A stretch of DNA of 64,000 bases from an uncultured Prevotella sp. (GCA_900550035.1 URQS01000014.1:1-64000), one strand, 5' to 3'; shown: positions 34,769 to 43,928, counted from the first letter of the stretch. Translations and numbers: made by a program. The notes: a model not told the origin generated them from the letters alone.

Positions 34769-35779
34769 CTACTTTGCTCCCGCAGCCACGCTGCTGAAAT
34801 AAGGCACAAATCGGATGTCGCCGTCGATGATGTCGGCAGGTATGGTATAGGTGTCGTTGTTGAATCGGTCGGCTGTCACGACGGTCTCGGTCCAGTCGCC
34901 CTGAGCGTTGCCGTCGATGTTACGGCCGTGGCGTATTACGAGTTTGTTGAATCGGAAGCCTGGTGCCGGAACAGCCTTTACGCTCAACGGTTCGCCACAC
35001 TTGGCTGTACGGCCCGTCACAGCCGACCCGTCGGCAAGCAGGATGTCGCCGTTGAGTCCGCCACCAAGGTCGTCAACGCCTCGGCTGAGTGTCACGAGGT
35101 CGCCGCGTTTGTAGGTACGCGAGGTTGCAAATGCGCCTACGGTGAAGAACGGTTTTTCGTCGGCAGAGAGCACGATGTCGTCGATGTAGGCGGCAAAGTC
35201 GGCTGTCAGATTGTGGGGCGAGGTAGCATCGGGCACTATGAGCAGATTGTGTATGGTCACGCCATTGGCTCCCGACACGGCAAACACGGCATCGTTCCAC
35301 TGATTGGCAACGAGCGGTTGCGAGGCTGTAGCCCAAAACTGCTCGGTCAGTGGCGACTGATGCGGACGGTCGTCGCGGTTGCCCAGTCCGATGAGCATGG
35401 CTGGTCCGCCCTTGGGCGAATATATCTTCACGTGCACGTATTGCACAGTCTTGGTCTGGGCGAAAGGTTGTTTAAGTCCTACGAGTGCTCCGAACGTGTT
35501 GCTGCCGAAGCGCGAGCGCTGCACGGCGAGGATATGGCGCGAGGGATTGGGAGCGAAACCGCGCACGGGGTCGGCTTCGTTCAGGTGGTTCTGCACAACC
35601 TGGATGTTTCCCTCAACGGAGTTGTTGCGGAAGGGCGAGTTCTCCCATGTGTCGTACACCTTTATCGAGCGGTAGGCATCAGCCGACTCAAAGTCGCACA
35701 GCTTGCGCTCGGTGTTCTGCGCCGATGCAGCCATAGGCAGTGTCAGCGCGGCTATGATTGTATATATCTTGAAGTTCAT
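34769..35779 (-). CDS. Secreted protein of the GH29 unit, possible carbohydrate-binding
   Basis: The 336-residue product has a signal peptide (MNFKIYTIIAALTLPMAASA). A jelly-roll-like domain (about residues 25-215) starts ERKLCDFESADAYRSIKVYD. It includes VQYVHVKIYSPKGGPAMLIG, NQWNDAVFAVSG and YIDDIVLS. This pattern (FE...W...DNV near the end of a beta sandwich) resembles carbohydrate-binding or PKD-linked sandwich domains of Bacteroidetes glycan loci. A second small beta domain (about 230-336) ends RFVPYFSSVAAGAK. No catalytic motif is visible. It lies 21 bp after the GH29 fucosidase gene and is likely cotranscribed, which suggests a role in binding the same glycan. Confidence 0.65.
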   Translation of the reverse strand: MNFKIYTIIAALTLPMAASAQNTERKLCDFESADAYRSIKVYDTWENSPFRNNSVEGNIQVVQNHLNEADPVRGFAPNPSRHILAVQRSRFGSNTFGALVGLKQPFAQTKTVQYVHVKIYSPKGGPAMLIGLGNRDDRPHQSPLTEQFWATASQPLVANQWNDAVFAVSGANGVTIHNLLIVPDATSPHNLTADFAAYIDDIVLSADEKPFFTVGAFATSRTYKRGDLVTLSRGVDDLGGGLNGDILLADGSAVTGRTAKCGEPLSVKAVPAPGFRFNKLVIRHGRNIDGNAQGDWTETVVTADRFNNDTYTIPADIIDGDIRFVPYFSSVAAGAK

Positions 35780-35800
35780 TGTTGTATGCTTTTAGAGAGA

Positions 35801-37360
35801 TTAGAATACCGACAGACTCTGAATCAGCGGACAAGCCTTGCTGTCGTTGATGGTAATGCGCATTGCCTTCACCTTATATCCGTCGCCTTCGTAGCTCTTG
35901 GCGGTAGACCCGTTGAGCGGAACGATGCGCTTGTAGCCTATCGTGGTGGTCTGGATGTTGGTGGCGCGTGGCGTGAATGTTGTGCCGTCGTCGCTGGTCT
36001 CTATGGTGAACGAGCGCACGCGCTGTCCGAGCTTGATGTGCTCCATGAGCTGAACGTACCGCACGGTGACTGCTTTGTCCCACTTCAGCGTGATGGTGGC
36101 ATGTGTCGTTGCATCGTTCGTGGCCCAATAGGTGTTCTTGTTGCCGTCGGTGAGTCGGCGTACGGAGTAGTCGGTGTGTGCACCTGGGGCGCGCTCCTCG
36201 CTCACACTAATCTTAGCCTTCAGCGCAAGGTCGTTGCCCAGTCGCGTCTTCAGCATGCGTCCGAGTTCAGCCATACGTTGAGCGGTGGCTTGCGGAATAA
36301 GTCCGTTGACGTCGGGGGGCAGATTGAGGATGAGCGTAGCGTTGCGTCCTACTGTCTCCAGATACATCTGGAAGAGTCGTTCGGCTGAAAGCACCTTCTC
36401 GTTCTTCTTCCAGAACCATCCGCCTGTGGTAGCCTTGGCGTCACTTTCGCCCGGACACCAGCGCCATGCGTCAGCATTGCCGCTCTCGCCCGACCCCATT
36501 GCCCAGCAGGTTTCGCCTGCGTGGCCTGCTTCATTGCCTATCCAGCGCACCTCGCCGCCTACTCCCCACATCACAACGTTAGGAAGCAGCTTGTGAATGG
36601 AGTCGCGCAGGTTGGGAATGTCGTAGAATGTCTGTGCATTGTCAATCGTTCGGCGGCCCGTTGTACCCTTTCCGCCGTACGCTCCACCGTAATATCCGGC
36701 ATGATCGCCACCCGTTGCACCGTCAAACCACATCTCAAACTGGTCGGAACCATACTGCGCCAGCTCTACACACTGAGGGAAAAACACCTTCTTAGCATAG
36801 TTGTCGGTGTAGCGTCCCTGGCTGTCTTTCTCGCCCCAATAGATACTGCTGAGGTCCCACGGCGATACATAGAATCCGTATTTCATCTTCAGCTTGCGGG
36901 CTGCACGGGCAAAGTCGCGCGGAATATTTGTCTTGCGGGCAGTCTCGGTGGCTGAGTTGAGCACGCTGTGATCGGTGGTCTTGGTGGGCCAGAGGCAGAA
37001 TCCGTCGTGATGTTTCACCACGGCTATGCCGCCCTTCATGCCTGCCTGCTTTGCCACTCTGAGCCACTGGGCAGGGTCGGGCACTCGTGTGGGTGCGAAG
37101 ATGGATTCGTCTTCGGTGCCGTCGCCCCACTCCTTGCCGGTGTATGTATCCATGCCGTAGTGGAAGAAGGCGTAAAACTCGGTCTCGTTCCACAGCATCT
37201 GTCTGCGGCTCGGAACGGGAAATACCGGACGTGGGGTGTTCTCAGGATTTGCAATCTTGAATTGCTTCAACTGAAACTGGCTCTGTTTGGCCTGTCCGAC
37301 GGCATCATTTAGCAGTGGCGGAAGGCATAGAGCCATGAGTAAAAGTGAACTTAACTTCAT
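35801..37360 (-). CDS. Glycoside hydrolase family 29 alpha-L-fucosidase
   Basis: The 519-residue protein has a signal peptide (MKLSSLLLMALCLPPLLNDA). The GH29 barrel starts FYAFFHYGMDTYTGKEWGDG and carries GGIAVVKHHDGFCLWPTKTT, KYGFYVSPWDLSS and FEMWFDGATGG; the Asp in WFDG is the expected nucleophile. A C-terminal F5/8-type (CBM32-like) domain lies at about residues 385-519 (TLKWDKAVTVRYVQLMEHI, RVRSFTIETSDDGTTF). The open HYG start and trimmed length fit the branch acting on alpha-1,3/1,4-linked fucose. It is secreted to the periplasm or surface. The downstream secreted protein may assist binding. Confidence 0.93.
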   Translation of the reverse strand: MKLSSLLLMALCLPPLLNDAVGQAKQSQFQLKQFKIANPENTPRPVFPVPSRRQMLWNETEFYAFFHYGMDTYTGKEWGDGTEDESIFAPTRVPDPAQWLRVAKQAGMKGGIAVVKHHDGFCLWPTKTTDHSVLNSATETARKTNIPRDFARAARKLKMKYGFYVSPWDLSSIYWGEKDSQGRYTDNYAKKVFFPQCVELAQYGSDQFEMWFDGATGGDHAGYYGGAYGGKGTTGRRTIDNAQTFYDIPNLRDSIHKLLPNVVMWGVGGEVRWIGNEAGHAGETCWAMGSGESGNADAWRWCPGESDAKATTGGWFWKKNEKVLSAERLFQMYLETVGRNATLILNLPPDVNGLIPQATAQRMAELGRMLKTRLGNDLALKAKISVSEERAPGAHTDYSVRRLTDGNKNTYWATNDATTHATITLKWDKAVTVRYVQLMEHIKLGQRVRSFTIETSDDGTTFTPRATNIQTTTIGYKRIVPLNGSTAKSYEGDGYKVKAMRITINDSKACPLIQSLSVF

Positions 37361-37428
37361 GTAGTAATGGTTAGTTTATTGTTAGGAAGATGATTTTCTG
37401 AAGGCTTATTATTGCCTTGATACTAAAA

Positions 37429-37465
37429 ATGGAGACTACGGCAGAAATCTTGCTGTAGTCTCCAT
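37429..37465 (-). terminator. Terminator after ridA
   Basis: ATGGAGACTAC and GTAGTCTCCAT form a perfect 11-bp stem around a 15-base loop, 28 bp behind the ridA-like stop codon on the minus strand. A short second hairpin (AAGGC/GCCTT) lies at about 37401-37418. Confidence 0.75.
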
Positions 37466-37493
37466 TCATGTCTATACGTATTTCTGCGGAGTG

Positions 37494-37871
37494 TTACTTC
37501 ACTGCGATGCACTCTACTTCAACAAGCGCATTCTTCGGAAGAGTCTTCACTGCAACGGCTGAACGTGCAGGGAAAGGCTGTGTGAAGAACTCAGAATATA
37601 CCTCGTTCATTTCACCGAAGTTAGCCATATCGCTCAAGAATACTGTTGTCTTAACAACGTGTGTCAGGTCGGTACCAGCCTCCTTGAGGATGTTCTGTGC
37701 GTTGGTGAGCGACTGACGTGTCTGCTCCTTGATGCCACCCTCGGCGAAGTTGCCTGTTGCAGGGTCAATAGGAAGCTGACCAGATGCGAATACCATGCCG
37801 TTAGCCTCAATAGCCTGTGAGTAAGGACCGATTGCTGCAGGAGCGTTGTTTGTGTTAATTGCTTTGTTCAT
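37494..37871 (-). CDS. ridA: RidA family enamine/imine deaminase
   Basis: The 125-residue protein is a chorismate-mutase-fold RidA (YjgF/YER057c/UK114) protein. It hydrolyses reactive 2-aminoacrylate and related imines in the cytosol as a homotrimer. Signatures are NAPAAIGPYSQAIEANGMVF, ASGQLPIDPATG, and a C-terminal RSAVAVKTLPKNALVEVECI, which contains the catalytic Arg and the Glu of the family signature. Length is typical. Codon use is strongly biased, suggesting high expression. It is monocistronic, with a terminator behind it. Confidence 0.95.
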   Translation of the reverse strand: MNKAINTNNAPAAIGPYSQAIEANGMVFASGQLPIDPATGNFAEGGIKEQTRQSLTNAQNILKEAGTDLTHVVKTTVFLSDMANFGEMNEVYSEFFTQPFPARSAVAVKTLPKNALVEVECIAVK

Positions 37872-37906
37872 AGTGAATTGTTTTTATTGTGTTAATTATT
37901 CAATTA

Positions 37907-38929
37907 TCATTGTCTGAGCACCTCTCGTGCCTTCTCTATTATCGTGTCTTTGCCACGCAGAAGGTCGGTCTGTGAGAGTTGCACGTCGTAGTCGGGCGCT
38001 ATACCGAACTCGGTGCTGTTGCCGTCCTTGTCGTACATGGGGCAAGCCGAGAAACGTATGCTCCATCCTATGGGCAATTCGCTGGAATAAGGCATTCCTG
38101 CTCCGCCACCGGTGCGGTCGCCTATCTGCACAACGTTAGGACAACAGCGCATGTACTTGACAAATTCGTTGGCGGCGCTGTACACCGAACGGTTGGTAAG
38201 TATTGCCACGCGCTTCTGCCAGCGTATTCCCTTCGACGGCTTGAGGCGCTGCTCTTGCATCGACGAGAAGTCGGAGTGGCCGCGTCCAGTCTTATGTTGC
38301 ATGTAGCCGACAAGCAACGAGGTGTTGGTGAATCGGGCTGCCAACTGCTCTGCCGACGTTATCAGTCCGCCACCATTGTCGCGTATGTCGATGATGAGAG
38401 CGTTGCACGGCATGAGATAATAGAGTATTTCGTCGAGATTGCCCTCGCCCATTGCCGTTGCAAACGACGTACAACGTATGTAGCCGATGTTATCGTCGAG
38501 TATGCGATAGCGCATACCTGACGATATACGGTAGTCGGTGCCGAGATAGCGGTTGATGAGTGTGTCGCTCAGATTTGAAGGATAGTTCTCGTGCCACGAC
38601 CAGTTGCGTGCCACGTCCCACGACGAATACATATTGACATGGCCGTCCTTCAACTCGCCTAGCATATTGCCCAACACCTCAAACAGCTGGCTGTCGGTCA
38701 TATCATCGGCTATCTGGCGCGAGTATTTGTCGTAAATGGCGTTCCAGTCGAGTCCGTACTGCTCCTTCTTATAGTCGAAGAAGCAGTAGTGTTCGTCGAC
38801 AATCTTCCACAAAGCCTCAAAGTTGCCACGCGGATTGTCGGCATATTCCTCCTCGTCGACACATGAGCCGAGCGAGAGTATCGTAATGATTGCCACAACG
38901 ATGTTGCGTATAAGCTTACTGTTTGCCAT
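37907..38929 (-). CDS. S41 family peptidase, lipoprotein
   Basis: The 340-residue protein has a lipoprotein signal (IRNIVVAIITILSLGSC, Cys about 23). A helical N-terminal domain (FEALWKIVDEHYCFFDYKK) typical of Tricorn/CTP-like S41 peptidases follows. The catalytic domain has DNIGYIRCTSF, LIIDIRDNGGGL, and the Ser in LTNRSVYSAANEFV (Ser in the SA(A)NE motif); GDRTGGGAGMP lies behind it. No clear PDZ domain separates the two parts. It is an envelope lipoprotein probably facing the periplasm. The substrate is unknown. It stands alone at the edge of the accessory island. Confidence 0.88.
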   Translation of the reverse strand: MANSKLIRNIVVAIITILSLGSCVDEEEYADNPRGNFEALWKIVDEHYCFFDYKKEQYGLDWNAIYDKYSRQIADDMTDSQLFEVLGNMLGELKDGHVNMYSSWDVARNWSWHENYPSNLSDTLINRYLGTDYRISSGMRYRILDDNIGYIRCTSFATAMGEGNLDEILYYLMPCNALIIDIRDNGGGLITSAEQLAARFTNTSLLVGYMQHKTGRGHSDFSSMQEQRLKPSKGIRWQKRVAILTNRSVYSAANEFVKYMRCCPNVVQIGDRTGGGAGMPYSSELPIGWSIRFSACPMYDKDGNSTEFGIAPDYDVQLSQTDLLRGKDTIIEKAREVLRQ

Positions 38930-39139
38930 CTTGTTTTATATATGCTTTAAAACATAAATCCATTTATCAAAATCCGTATCACATTCATCCACTTTCTTTT
39001 CAAAAAGTGGAAGTACCAAGTAGATGCAAAGTTATTGATTTTTCGTGAATAAACATAGGTCTGTCATGTTTTTATTTCTTGTAAAATTAGACATATTCAA
39101 TCAATATTGCCGTATGTATGTAATCAAAACTGCGATCTA

Positions 39140-40327
39140 TCATCTTACCCTTATACCTTTGCCATTCAGGATTTCACCTCTAATGTCATCCATTTTACAC
39201 AAATACAAATCGTAACCAATAGCAGTAATGTCGCTATATATTGGCGGAGTAATAACCTTGCCGTTTGGTGACATCAACCCATACCAACCAGGTGCTGCTT
39301 CATATTTTTTGCAATTTGCAGTCTTTTGATAAGGTGTAGGTTCTGCTTCTGCAGTCTCGCCTGTTAAATTGCCCTCATCATCATAGTTCTTTGCCGTAGT
39401 ATATCGTATTTCATCAGTATCATACAATAATCTGTCAACATTACTAATCAAGAAATCGTCAACCAACTCTCCTTGCAAATTGTATTTGCGAAGAGTGTGG
39501 TCGTTCATTGTTGCTGTAATGTAACCACCTGACACCCAAAAGTCTGCTTTCATAAAAGGCAATATTGGTTTCAGATTTTCAGCAAGAACACTCTGCTTGT
39601 CTCCGTTGCTTACAATGAAAAAAGAATCCTTGGGATAAATAGCATCATATTCGGCCTTCAACATCCAGTTTCCCTTTTTGTCTATCAATCCAAATTTGTC
39701 ACGCTTGTTGTTGTGTATCACACAATACCCATTGTGGAATACATATCCTTCTGCACCAGTGATATATGGGATGTTCAGATCGATAACCACATTGCCTTTG
39801 GCATCAATGAATTTTATCATTCCGTTGTCATCTACTGAAGCCAAGCCCTCAGAGAAAACCCATGCGTGCTTGTACTGAGGCTTAATGGCAATTTCTCCTG
39901 TCAGCATATTGAAGTAGCCACGTGCATCTCCATTACTATAGCAGACAAGCGAATCTTCACCCAATGGCTTCGAAATCCAATGGATGCCCTTGACGGTCTT
40001 TTTACCATCACGAGTCTCCACATAACCATCTGTCTCATAACTACGACTATAGTAAGTGGCATTCCGTGACAGATACTGCGAGTCATAGTAGGAATCATCC
40101 AAATATTTCGCAGCATTCACTTTCTTGCAAACAAATTGGTATAGCGCATTAGCTCCAGCACAGGCAAACACAAACATGAGGAAGGCAAAGCATCCTCCAA
40201 CAACACGTCGGATAAACTTGCCATACTTCGATTCATCCTTCATTCCAAGTATCACGGTGAACCATTCAGCTGTAGCAGCAATGATACCTGTCAGCCCTTT
40301 CCAAAATAAAATAATTGCTCTTTTCAT
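39140..40327 (-). CDS. WG-repeat membrane protein
   Basis: The 395-residue protein has an N-terminal cytosolic stretch and a membrane helix (VVGGCFAFLMFVFACAGANA, about residues 43-62). The exported or cytosolic domain is made of WG-type beta repeats, for example EGLASVDDNGMIKFIDAKGN, KFGLIDKKGNWMLKAEYDAI and WYGLMSPNGKVITPPIYSDI. WG repeats form beta structures and are common in Bacteroidetes surface or signalling proteins; the ligand is unknown. Its promoter region carries the shared element GGTTAC-N17-CATAAA at 40379-40407. A decayed partial copy of this gene lies at 43984-44085. Confidence 0.78.
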   Translation of the reverse strand: MKRAIILFWKGLTGIIAATAEWFTVILGMKDESKYGKFIRRVVGGCFAFLMFVFACAGANALYQFVCKKVNAAKYLDDSYYDSQYLSRNATYYSRSYETDGYVETRDGKKTVKGIHWISKPLGEDSLVCYSNGDARGYFNMLTGEIAIKPQYKHAWVFSEGLASVDDNGMIKFIDAKGNVVIDLNIPYITGAEGYVFHNGYCVIHNNKRDKFGLIDKKGNWMLKAEYDAIYPKDSFFIVSNGDKQSVLAENLKPILPFMKADFWVSGGYITATMNDHTLRKYNLQGELVDDFLISNVDRLLYDTDEIRYTTAKNYDDEGNLTGETAEAEPTPYQKTANCKKYEAAPGWYGLMSPNGKVITPPIYSDITAIGYDLYLCKMDDIRGEILNGKGIRVR

Positions 40328-40378
40328 ATAACCCTTATTATTAGTTTTCGTTTATATTGTCCATTATATTTTTATATG

Positions 40379-40407
40379 TTTATGACTATATAGAGGAAGA
40401 AGTAACC
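40379..40407 (-). promoter_or_regulatory. Shared upstream element, copy at the WG-repeat gene
   Basis: On the minus strand GGTTAC (40402-40407) is followed after exactly 17 bp by CATAAA (40379-40384). The spacer contains CCTCTATA. The same element precedes the PP2C operon and the DUF1232 gene. It could be an alternative-sigma promoter or an operator. Confidence 0.55.
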
Positions 40408-40468
40408 TGAAAACTATCATTAATGAAAGAGCTTTTATAAGTTTATACTATATAAGAGGAGAAATATA

Positions 40469-41374
40469 TCACTTGTCAATATAATCATACCCCGCTATGA
40501 GTTTACGGTTGCCATGCTTGTCTTCCATATAGAACGCTATGTAATATTCACCACAGAAATCGGTATGTATGACATAGTCGTCTGAATAGTCGTCTGAAGG
40601 AAGCGGTGAAAGCTTTATCTCAATCTCCTCATCCTCTATTTCATAGACTGCATCCATCTTGAGACCTTTAAGGTGGTCAGGCAGATTCTTCCGAACGAGG
40701 TTCAGAAAGTAAGCGCCAACATCAGTACGAATAACCAACCTATTTTCTGTCAAGACGGACGGATGTATGGCATACACAGGACCACGAGCTCCTTCCTTAT
40801 CACCATAACCAATCTCACGTACCAGGGGCTCTTTGGCTTGTTCTGATATTTTGATGTCATACTCCTCACGCATCTCCATAAGTATACTGCAAAACTCCTT
40901 TGGAGTGAGAATGGTCTTGTAAGTGTTGTCCTCGCCTGTAGTATGTGTCAGCGTGACGCCTCGTGTTGACATCAATGCCGTGCGGAAACGCTCACTCTGC
41001 TCGAACATAGCCTTGTAGGCCATGCGTACAAGCATCTGGTATTCATCGCTTTGACGATTTATCGCCTGTCCCTTCCACCACACGATTTGATTTGTCTGCC
41101 ATGACGTAACGCTACGCTTACGGGCATTACCTCCCTTCATACTGCATATCTGACGTTGCTTATCCAAGTCTTGTTGCTTGAGGGACTGGAGGAATCCCTC
41201 CATACTGCCACATACCATTCCGTCGAAACGAAACCCATTGCTACACAGATTGCTCAACACATTTGAAGGATAAAGCCCATTTGAACGTATATCCAACGTA
41301 TTGGTCTCTTGATTATACAGCACTGCTATATTCTCACCTATATCATAGGCATCCTTAAATTTCTTCTTGTTCAT
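40469..41374 (-). CDS. NADAR-like domain protein
   Basis: The product of about 301 residues uses the start MNKKKFKDAYDIGENIAVL. This start directly follows the archaemetzincin gene (11 bp) and matches the start of the protein at 44761-45195. The central domain (about residues 55-165) has GSMEGFLQSLKQQDLDKQ, WWKGQAINRQSDEYQ, FEQSERFRTALMSTRG and LTHTTGEDNTYKTILT. This pattern fits the NADAR/YbiA superfamily, which acts on ADP-ribose or riboflavin-related N-glycosides and reverses nucleic-acid ADP-ribosylation in DarT-NADAR systems. The C-terminal part (about 190-301, ending IAGYDYIDK) is unassigned. It is the last gene of the PP2C operon. The assignment is by motif memory and of moderate certainty. 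A fragment of its 3' end is repeated at 44137-44198. Confidence 0.6.
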   Translation of the reverse strand: MNKKKFKDAYDIGENIAVLYNQETNTLDIRSNGLYPSNVLSNLCSNGFRFDGMVCGSMEGFLQSLKQQDLDKQRQICSMKGGNARKRSVTSWQTNQIVWWKGQAINRQSDEYQMLVRMAYKAMFEQSERFRTALMSTRGVTLTHTTGEDNTYKTILTPKEFCSILMEMREEYDIKISEQAKEPLVREIGYGDKEGARGPVYAIHPSVLTENRLVIRTDVGAYFLNLVRKNLPDHLKGLKMDAVYEIEDEEIEIKLSPLPSDDYSDDYVIHTDFCGEYYIAFYMEDKHGNRKLIAGYDYIDK

Positions 41375-41385
41375 AGTCAAATGAG

Positions 41386-42042
41386 TTATAATTTCCACTG
41401 TCGATTCTTCATGAACTTTTTGCATTTAGCACAAAAACTATTTGTCTTTGCAAATGGATTTCCTCCATTACCGTTTTGCATCATGCAATTCGTATCGTGG
41501 CAATGACGTAATCCTTGTGTATGACCTATTTCATGAAGCATCACACAGAACAATTGCCCATAGCCATGAGGACGGTATGAGGAGAATACCGCTATACCAG
41601 AGCCAATGCCACTTGCAAGTCCCATTATACCACTATGAGGTCGGTTACGGAAATTGTCCAATCCGATATCTTCTTGTGTCAGTCCAATAACTATTGTTGA
41701 ATCAGACTTGAACGCTTTCAATTGCTCATTCAACAAGTCGGCTCTATAGCGCACATGGTCTTTTCTTTTTGTTGTCAATGCTTTATTGTCCAAAGCAATA
41801 TTGCCTACATATTTACATTTGGGATAATGTGCTTTTAAAGAGTCAAACATTGCTTCACGCAAGTTTGTTGATACATTTCCCAATGTATACAAACAGACTG
41901 TCGGTACAGTTTTAGAGACCTCTATGTTTGTTGTTACGTGTCGAGCACCAGCTTTGTTTTTCCGATTGCAACTAAACAAGCAGATGGTGAGACACACGCA
42001 ACATAGAAGAAAGCCTTTCTTAATAATCATTCTAAAATCCAT
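41386..42042 (-). CDS. Archaemetzincin-like zinc metalloprotease (M54), lipoprotein
   Basis: The product of about 218 residues has a lipoprotein signal peptide (IIKKGFLLCCVCLTICLFSC). Near the C-terminus it has the archaemetzincin signature HEIGHTQGLRHC followed by CMM and a CxxC pair (FCAKCKKF), i.e. HExxHxxGxxHC-x4-CMx-CxxC with a short spacing. The first three His and the Glu would form the catalytic Zn site and the four Cys a second Zn site. The mid region YRADLLNEQL and STIVIGLTQEDIG also fits the family. Secreted membrane-anchored archaemetzincins are unusual. The start after the upstream stop is preferred; upstream in-frame Met codons overlap the previous gene. It is third in the PP2C operon. 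Confidence 0.82.
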   Translation of the reverse strand: MDFRMIIKKGFLLCCVCLTICLFSCNRKNKAGARHVTTNIEVSKTVPTVCLYTLGNVSTNLREAMFDSLKAHYPKCKYVGNIALDNKALTTKRKDHVRYRADLLNEQLKAFKSDSTIVIGLTQEDIGLDNFRNRPHSGIMGLASGIGSGIAVFSSYRPHGYGQLFCVMLHEIGHTQGLRHCHDTNCMMQNGNGGNPFAKTNSFCAKCKKFMKNRQWKL

Positions 42043-42050
42043 ATACATTT

Positions 42051-43181
42051 TTATTTGTTGTAGTAATTTTCCCATCTATAATCACCACTGTCAACATCCA
42101 TGTCCTCATGATACATTTCCATGTTAGGAACATCCATGACAGAAGTTGATTGTGTTTTCAATGTTTTGGTTTTATAATCAATAGTTTCATATACAACCTT
42201 TACCTTGTTGTTAGACGGAAAGGAATATGTTTCCTTTTTCAACACCGTGCCATACTTGCTGATTTTCTGTATGTATGCCAACAGCCCATCTTTATACGCA
42301 CGTTGATATTTGCTACCATCCTCCCATGTAACAGAATAGACATTCAAGTCACCTGTTCTTACAGGGATGAAGACAAGGTCTTTATCATCTGGCTCTATAC
42401 ATGAATCATGGTGCCATACTGTTTTGACGATGCGCCCATTCCGATATTCCGACTCCATTGAGGGCAGATAATCGGCAAATCGGCAAACCTTATAATTTGG
42501 CAAATCCTTTCTTTTAGGTTCCATCTTTACATGGAAGATATAAAATCCGCCATGCAAGTCGCTTCGCCAAAAACTCAGACAAGGCTTTACCGCTATGGCT
42601 AACTTATATCCACTCAGTGCAACTATGCTATCACTGCCATATACAATATAGGCTTTTACAGCATCACCATCCTTATCGTATTCAATGTTTGTCTGTTGGT
42701 ATTTTGCAGTATCTGGATGTTCATAATCCATATTTGCTATCATTTGCCGAAAACCAAGATACCCTTCTTTATTCCTTCCATAGCTTGTGCTGTCAGAATC
42801 CAAGCCTTCAAAGATTTCACTCTTGTATTGGAGAAGATGAGCCAACCGTCCTTCATCATCGTAATCATACACAAGAGTTTGTGCATAACATTCCGATGCC
42901 CTTGCCACTGTTGCTATTGTGCGTCCCTTATTATCAAAGAGCTCTGTCAGACTGTTCTGCGGTGCATATTGCAAACGATGCACAGCATATGAACCATCCG
43001 AGAATCGAACGGAATCATATTCTATAAATCCACAAGGCATCATCAAGGAGTCTTCCTTGTTGGTATAGTCAGATGTACTTTGCAGTTGTTTGAAATATGT
43101 AATGCTTATATCTTCTCTATTACAAGAAGCTACCAATAGCAGTGCCAAGCCTAATATAAACAATGTATAACGAGTCTTCAT
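42051..43181 (-). CDS. Lipoprotein with YD/Rhs-like repeats
   Basis: The product of about 376 residues starts MKTRYTLFILGLALLLVASC, a lipoprotein signal with the Cys at residue 20. The rest is beta-rich with units of the type LTELFDNKGRTIATVARASE, LVYDYDDEGRLAHLLQYKSE and TNIEYDKDGDAVKAYIV. These resemble RHS/YD or MORN-like YxxDG repeats of exported Bacteroidetes proteins. The C-terminus (DSGDYRWENYYNK) is polar. It lies between the PP2C gene (17 bp) and the archaemetzincin gene (8 bp). The role is unknown; envelope location is clear. Confidence 0.68.
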   Translation of the reverse strand: MKTRYTLFILGLALLLVASCNREDISITYFKQLQSTSDYTNKEDSLMMPCGFIEYDSVRFSDGSYAVHRLQYAPQNSLTELFDNKGRTIATVARASECYAQTLVYDYDDEGRLAHLLQYKSEIFEGLDSDSTSYGRNKEGYLGFRQMIANMDYEHPDTAKYQQTNIEYDKDGDAVKAYIVYGSDSIVALSGYKLAIAVKPCLSFWRSDLHGGFYIFHVKMEPKRKDLPNYKVCRFADYLPSMESEYRNGRIVKTVWHHDSCIEPDDKDLVFIPVRTGDLNVYSVTWEDGSKYQRAYKDGLLAYIQKISKYGTVLKKETYSFPSNNKVKVVYETIDYKTKTLKTQSTSVMDVPNMEMYHEDMDVDSGDYRWENYYNK

Positions 43182-43198
43182 AATTCTTTTCCATAAAT

Positions 43199-43882
43199 TC
43201 AGAAACATTCAACCAATATTGCCGTATAGTTGTCATCTCCTTGTTTTTCACAAAGGGAATCATAAACGTCAAGAATATCTTCCAATGGCTTGTCATCCAT
43301 CATCCTTGCTTGCAAAATGTCTGGAGCCATACTTTTGTATAGTCCGTCAGAACACAATAATACTCTGTCACCAGTCTGTAGCTTTATTTGTCGAATGTCT
43401 GGTACAGCCACATCGGAGCGGTAAGAGAAGAAGCATTTGGCAACAATCTCCCATCCAAAATCAAGACGGATATGGTCTTTCGTCTGATAGAGTAATCCAT
43501 CACCTGGTCTTTGTACATAACAGCGACTATCACCAATATGCGCAATGGTTGCCACATCGTTTTCAATACTTACCATGACCATAGTCGTACCCATCTCTGC
43601 ATGATGAAGCTCAAATGCCTTTTGGTCAATGGCACAACTTGCTTTTTTGCAAGCGAGTTTTACCTTTGAGTCGCAATCGGGCGTACTGACATGCTTCTTC
43701 CAAAAGTCAGATATAGTATTGCATACCGTTTCACTGGCTGTCTCTCCAAAGGAATGACCGCCCATGCCGTCACAGACTATTCCCATAAACCGGTTGCTAT
43801 CTGACATATCAATGACTTTGAAAGCATCCTCGTTATTATGCCTTCTACCAGTCTTGCTTATTGTTGCATATCTTATCTCCAT
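43199..43882 (-). CDS. PP2C-family serine/threonine phosphatase
   Basis: The 227-residue protein carries the PP2C metal and catalytic motifs in order: TGRRHNNEDAF, VCDGMGGHSFGE, GTTMVMVSI, AHIGDSRCY, LLCSDGLYKSM and GDDNYTAILV. All Asp ligands for the two Mn/Mg ions are present, so activity is likely. There is no membrane segment, so the enzyme is cytosolic. It is first in an operon with the lipoprotein, archaemetzincin and NADAR-like genes, and has the GGTTAC-N17-CATAAA element 18-46 bp upstream. In bacteria such phosphatases often pair with Ser/Thr kinases, FHA or phage-defence signalling; no kinase is visible here. Confidence 0.9.
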   Translation of the reverse strand: MEIRYATISKTGRRHNNEDAFKVIDMSDSNRFMGIVCDGMGGHSFGETASETVCNTISDFWKKHVSTPDCDSKVKLACKKASCAIDQKAFELHHAEMGTTMVMVSIENDVATIAHIGDSRCYVQRPGDGLLYQTKDHIRLDFGWEIVAKCFFSYRSDVAVPDIRQIKLQTGDRVLLCSDGLYKSMAPDILQARMMDDKPLEDILDVYDSLCEKQGDDNYTAILVECF

Positions 43883-43899
43883 ATTACGATTCTTTTTAG

Positions 43900-43928
43900 T
43901 TTATGATAGTATAGAGGCAAATGTAACC
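43900..43928 (-). promoter_or_regulatory. Shared upstream element, copy at the PP2C operon
   Basis: On the minus strand GGTTAC (43923-43928) and CATAAA (43900-43905) are separated by exactly 17 bp, with CCTCTATA in the spacer. Only 17 bp separate CATAAA from the PP2C start codon, short for a -10 element, so an operator function is also possible. Confidence 0.55.
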
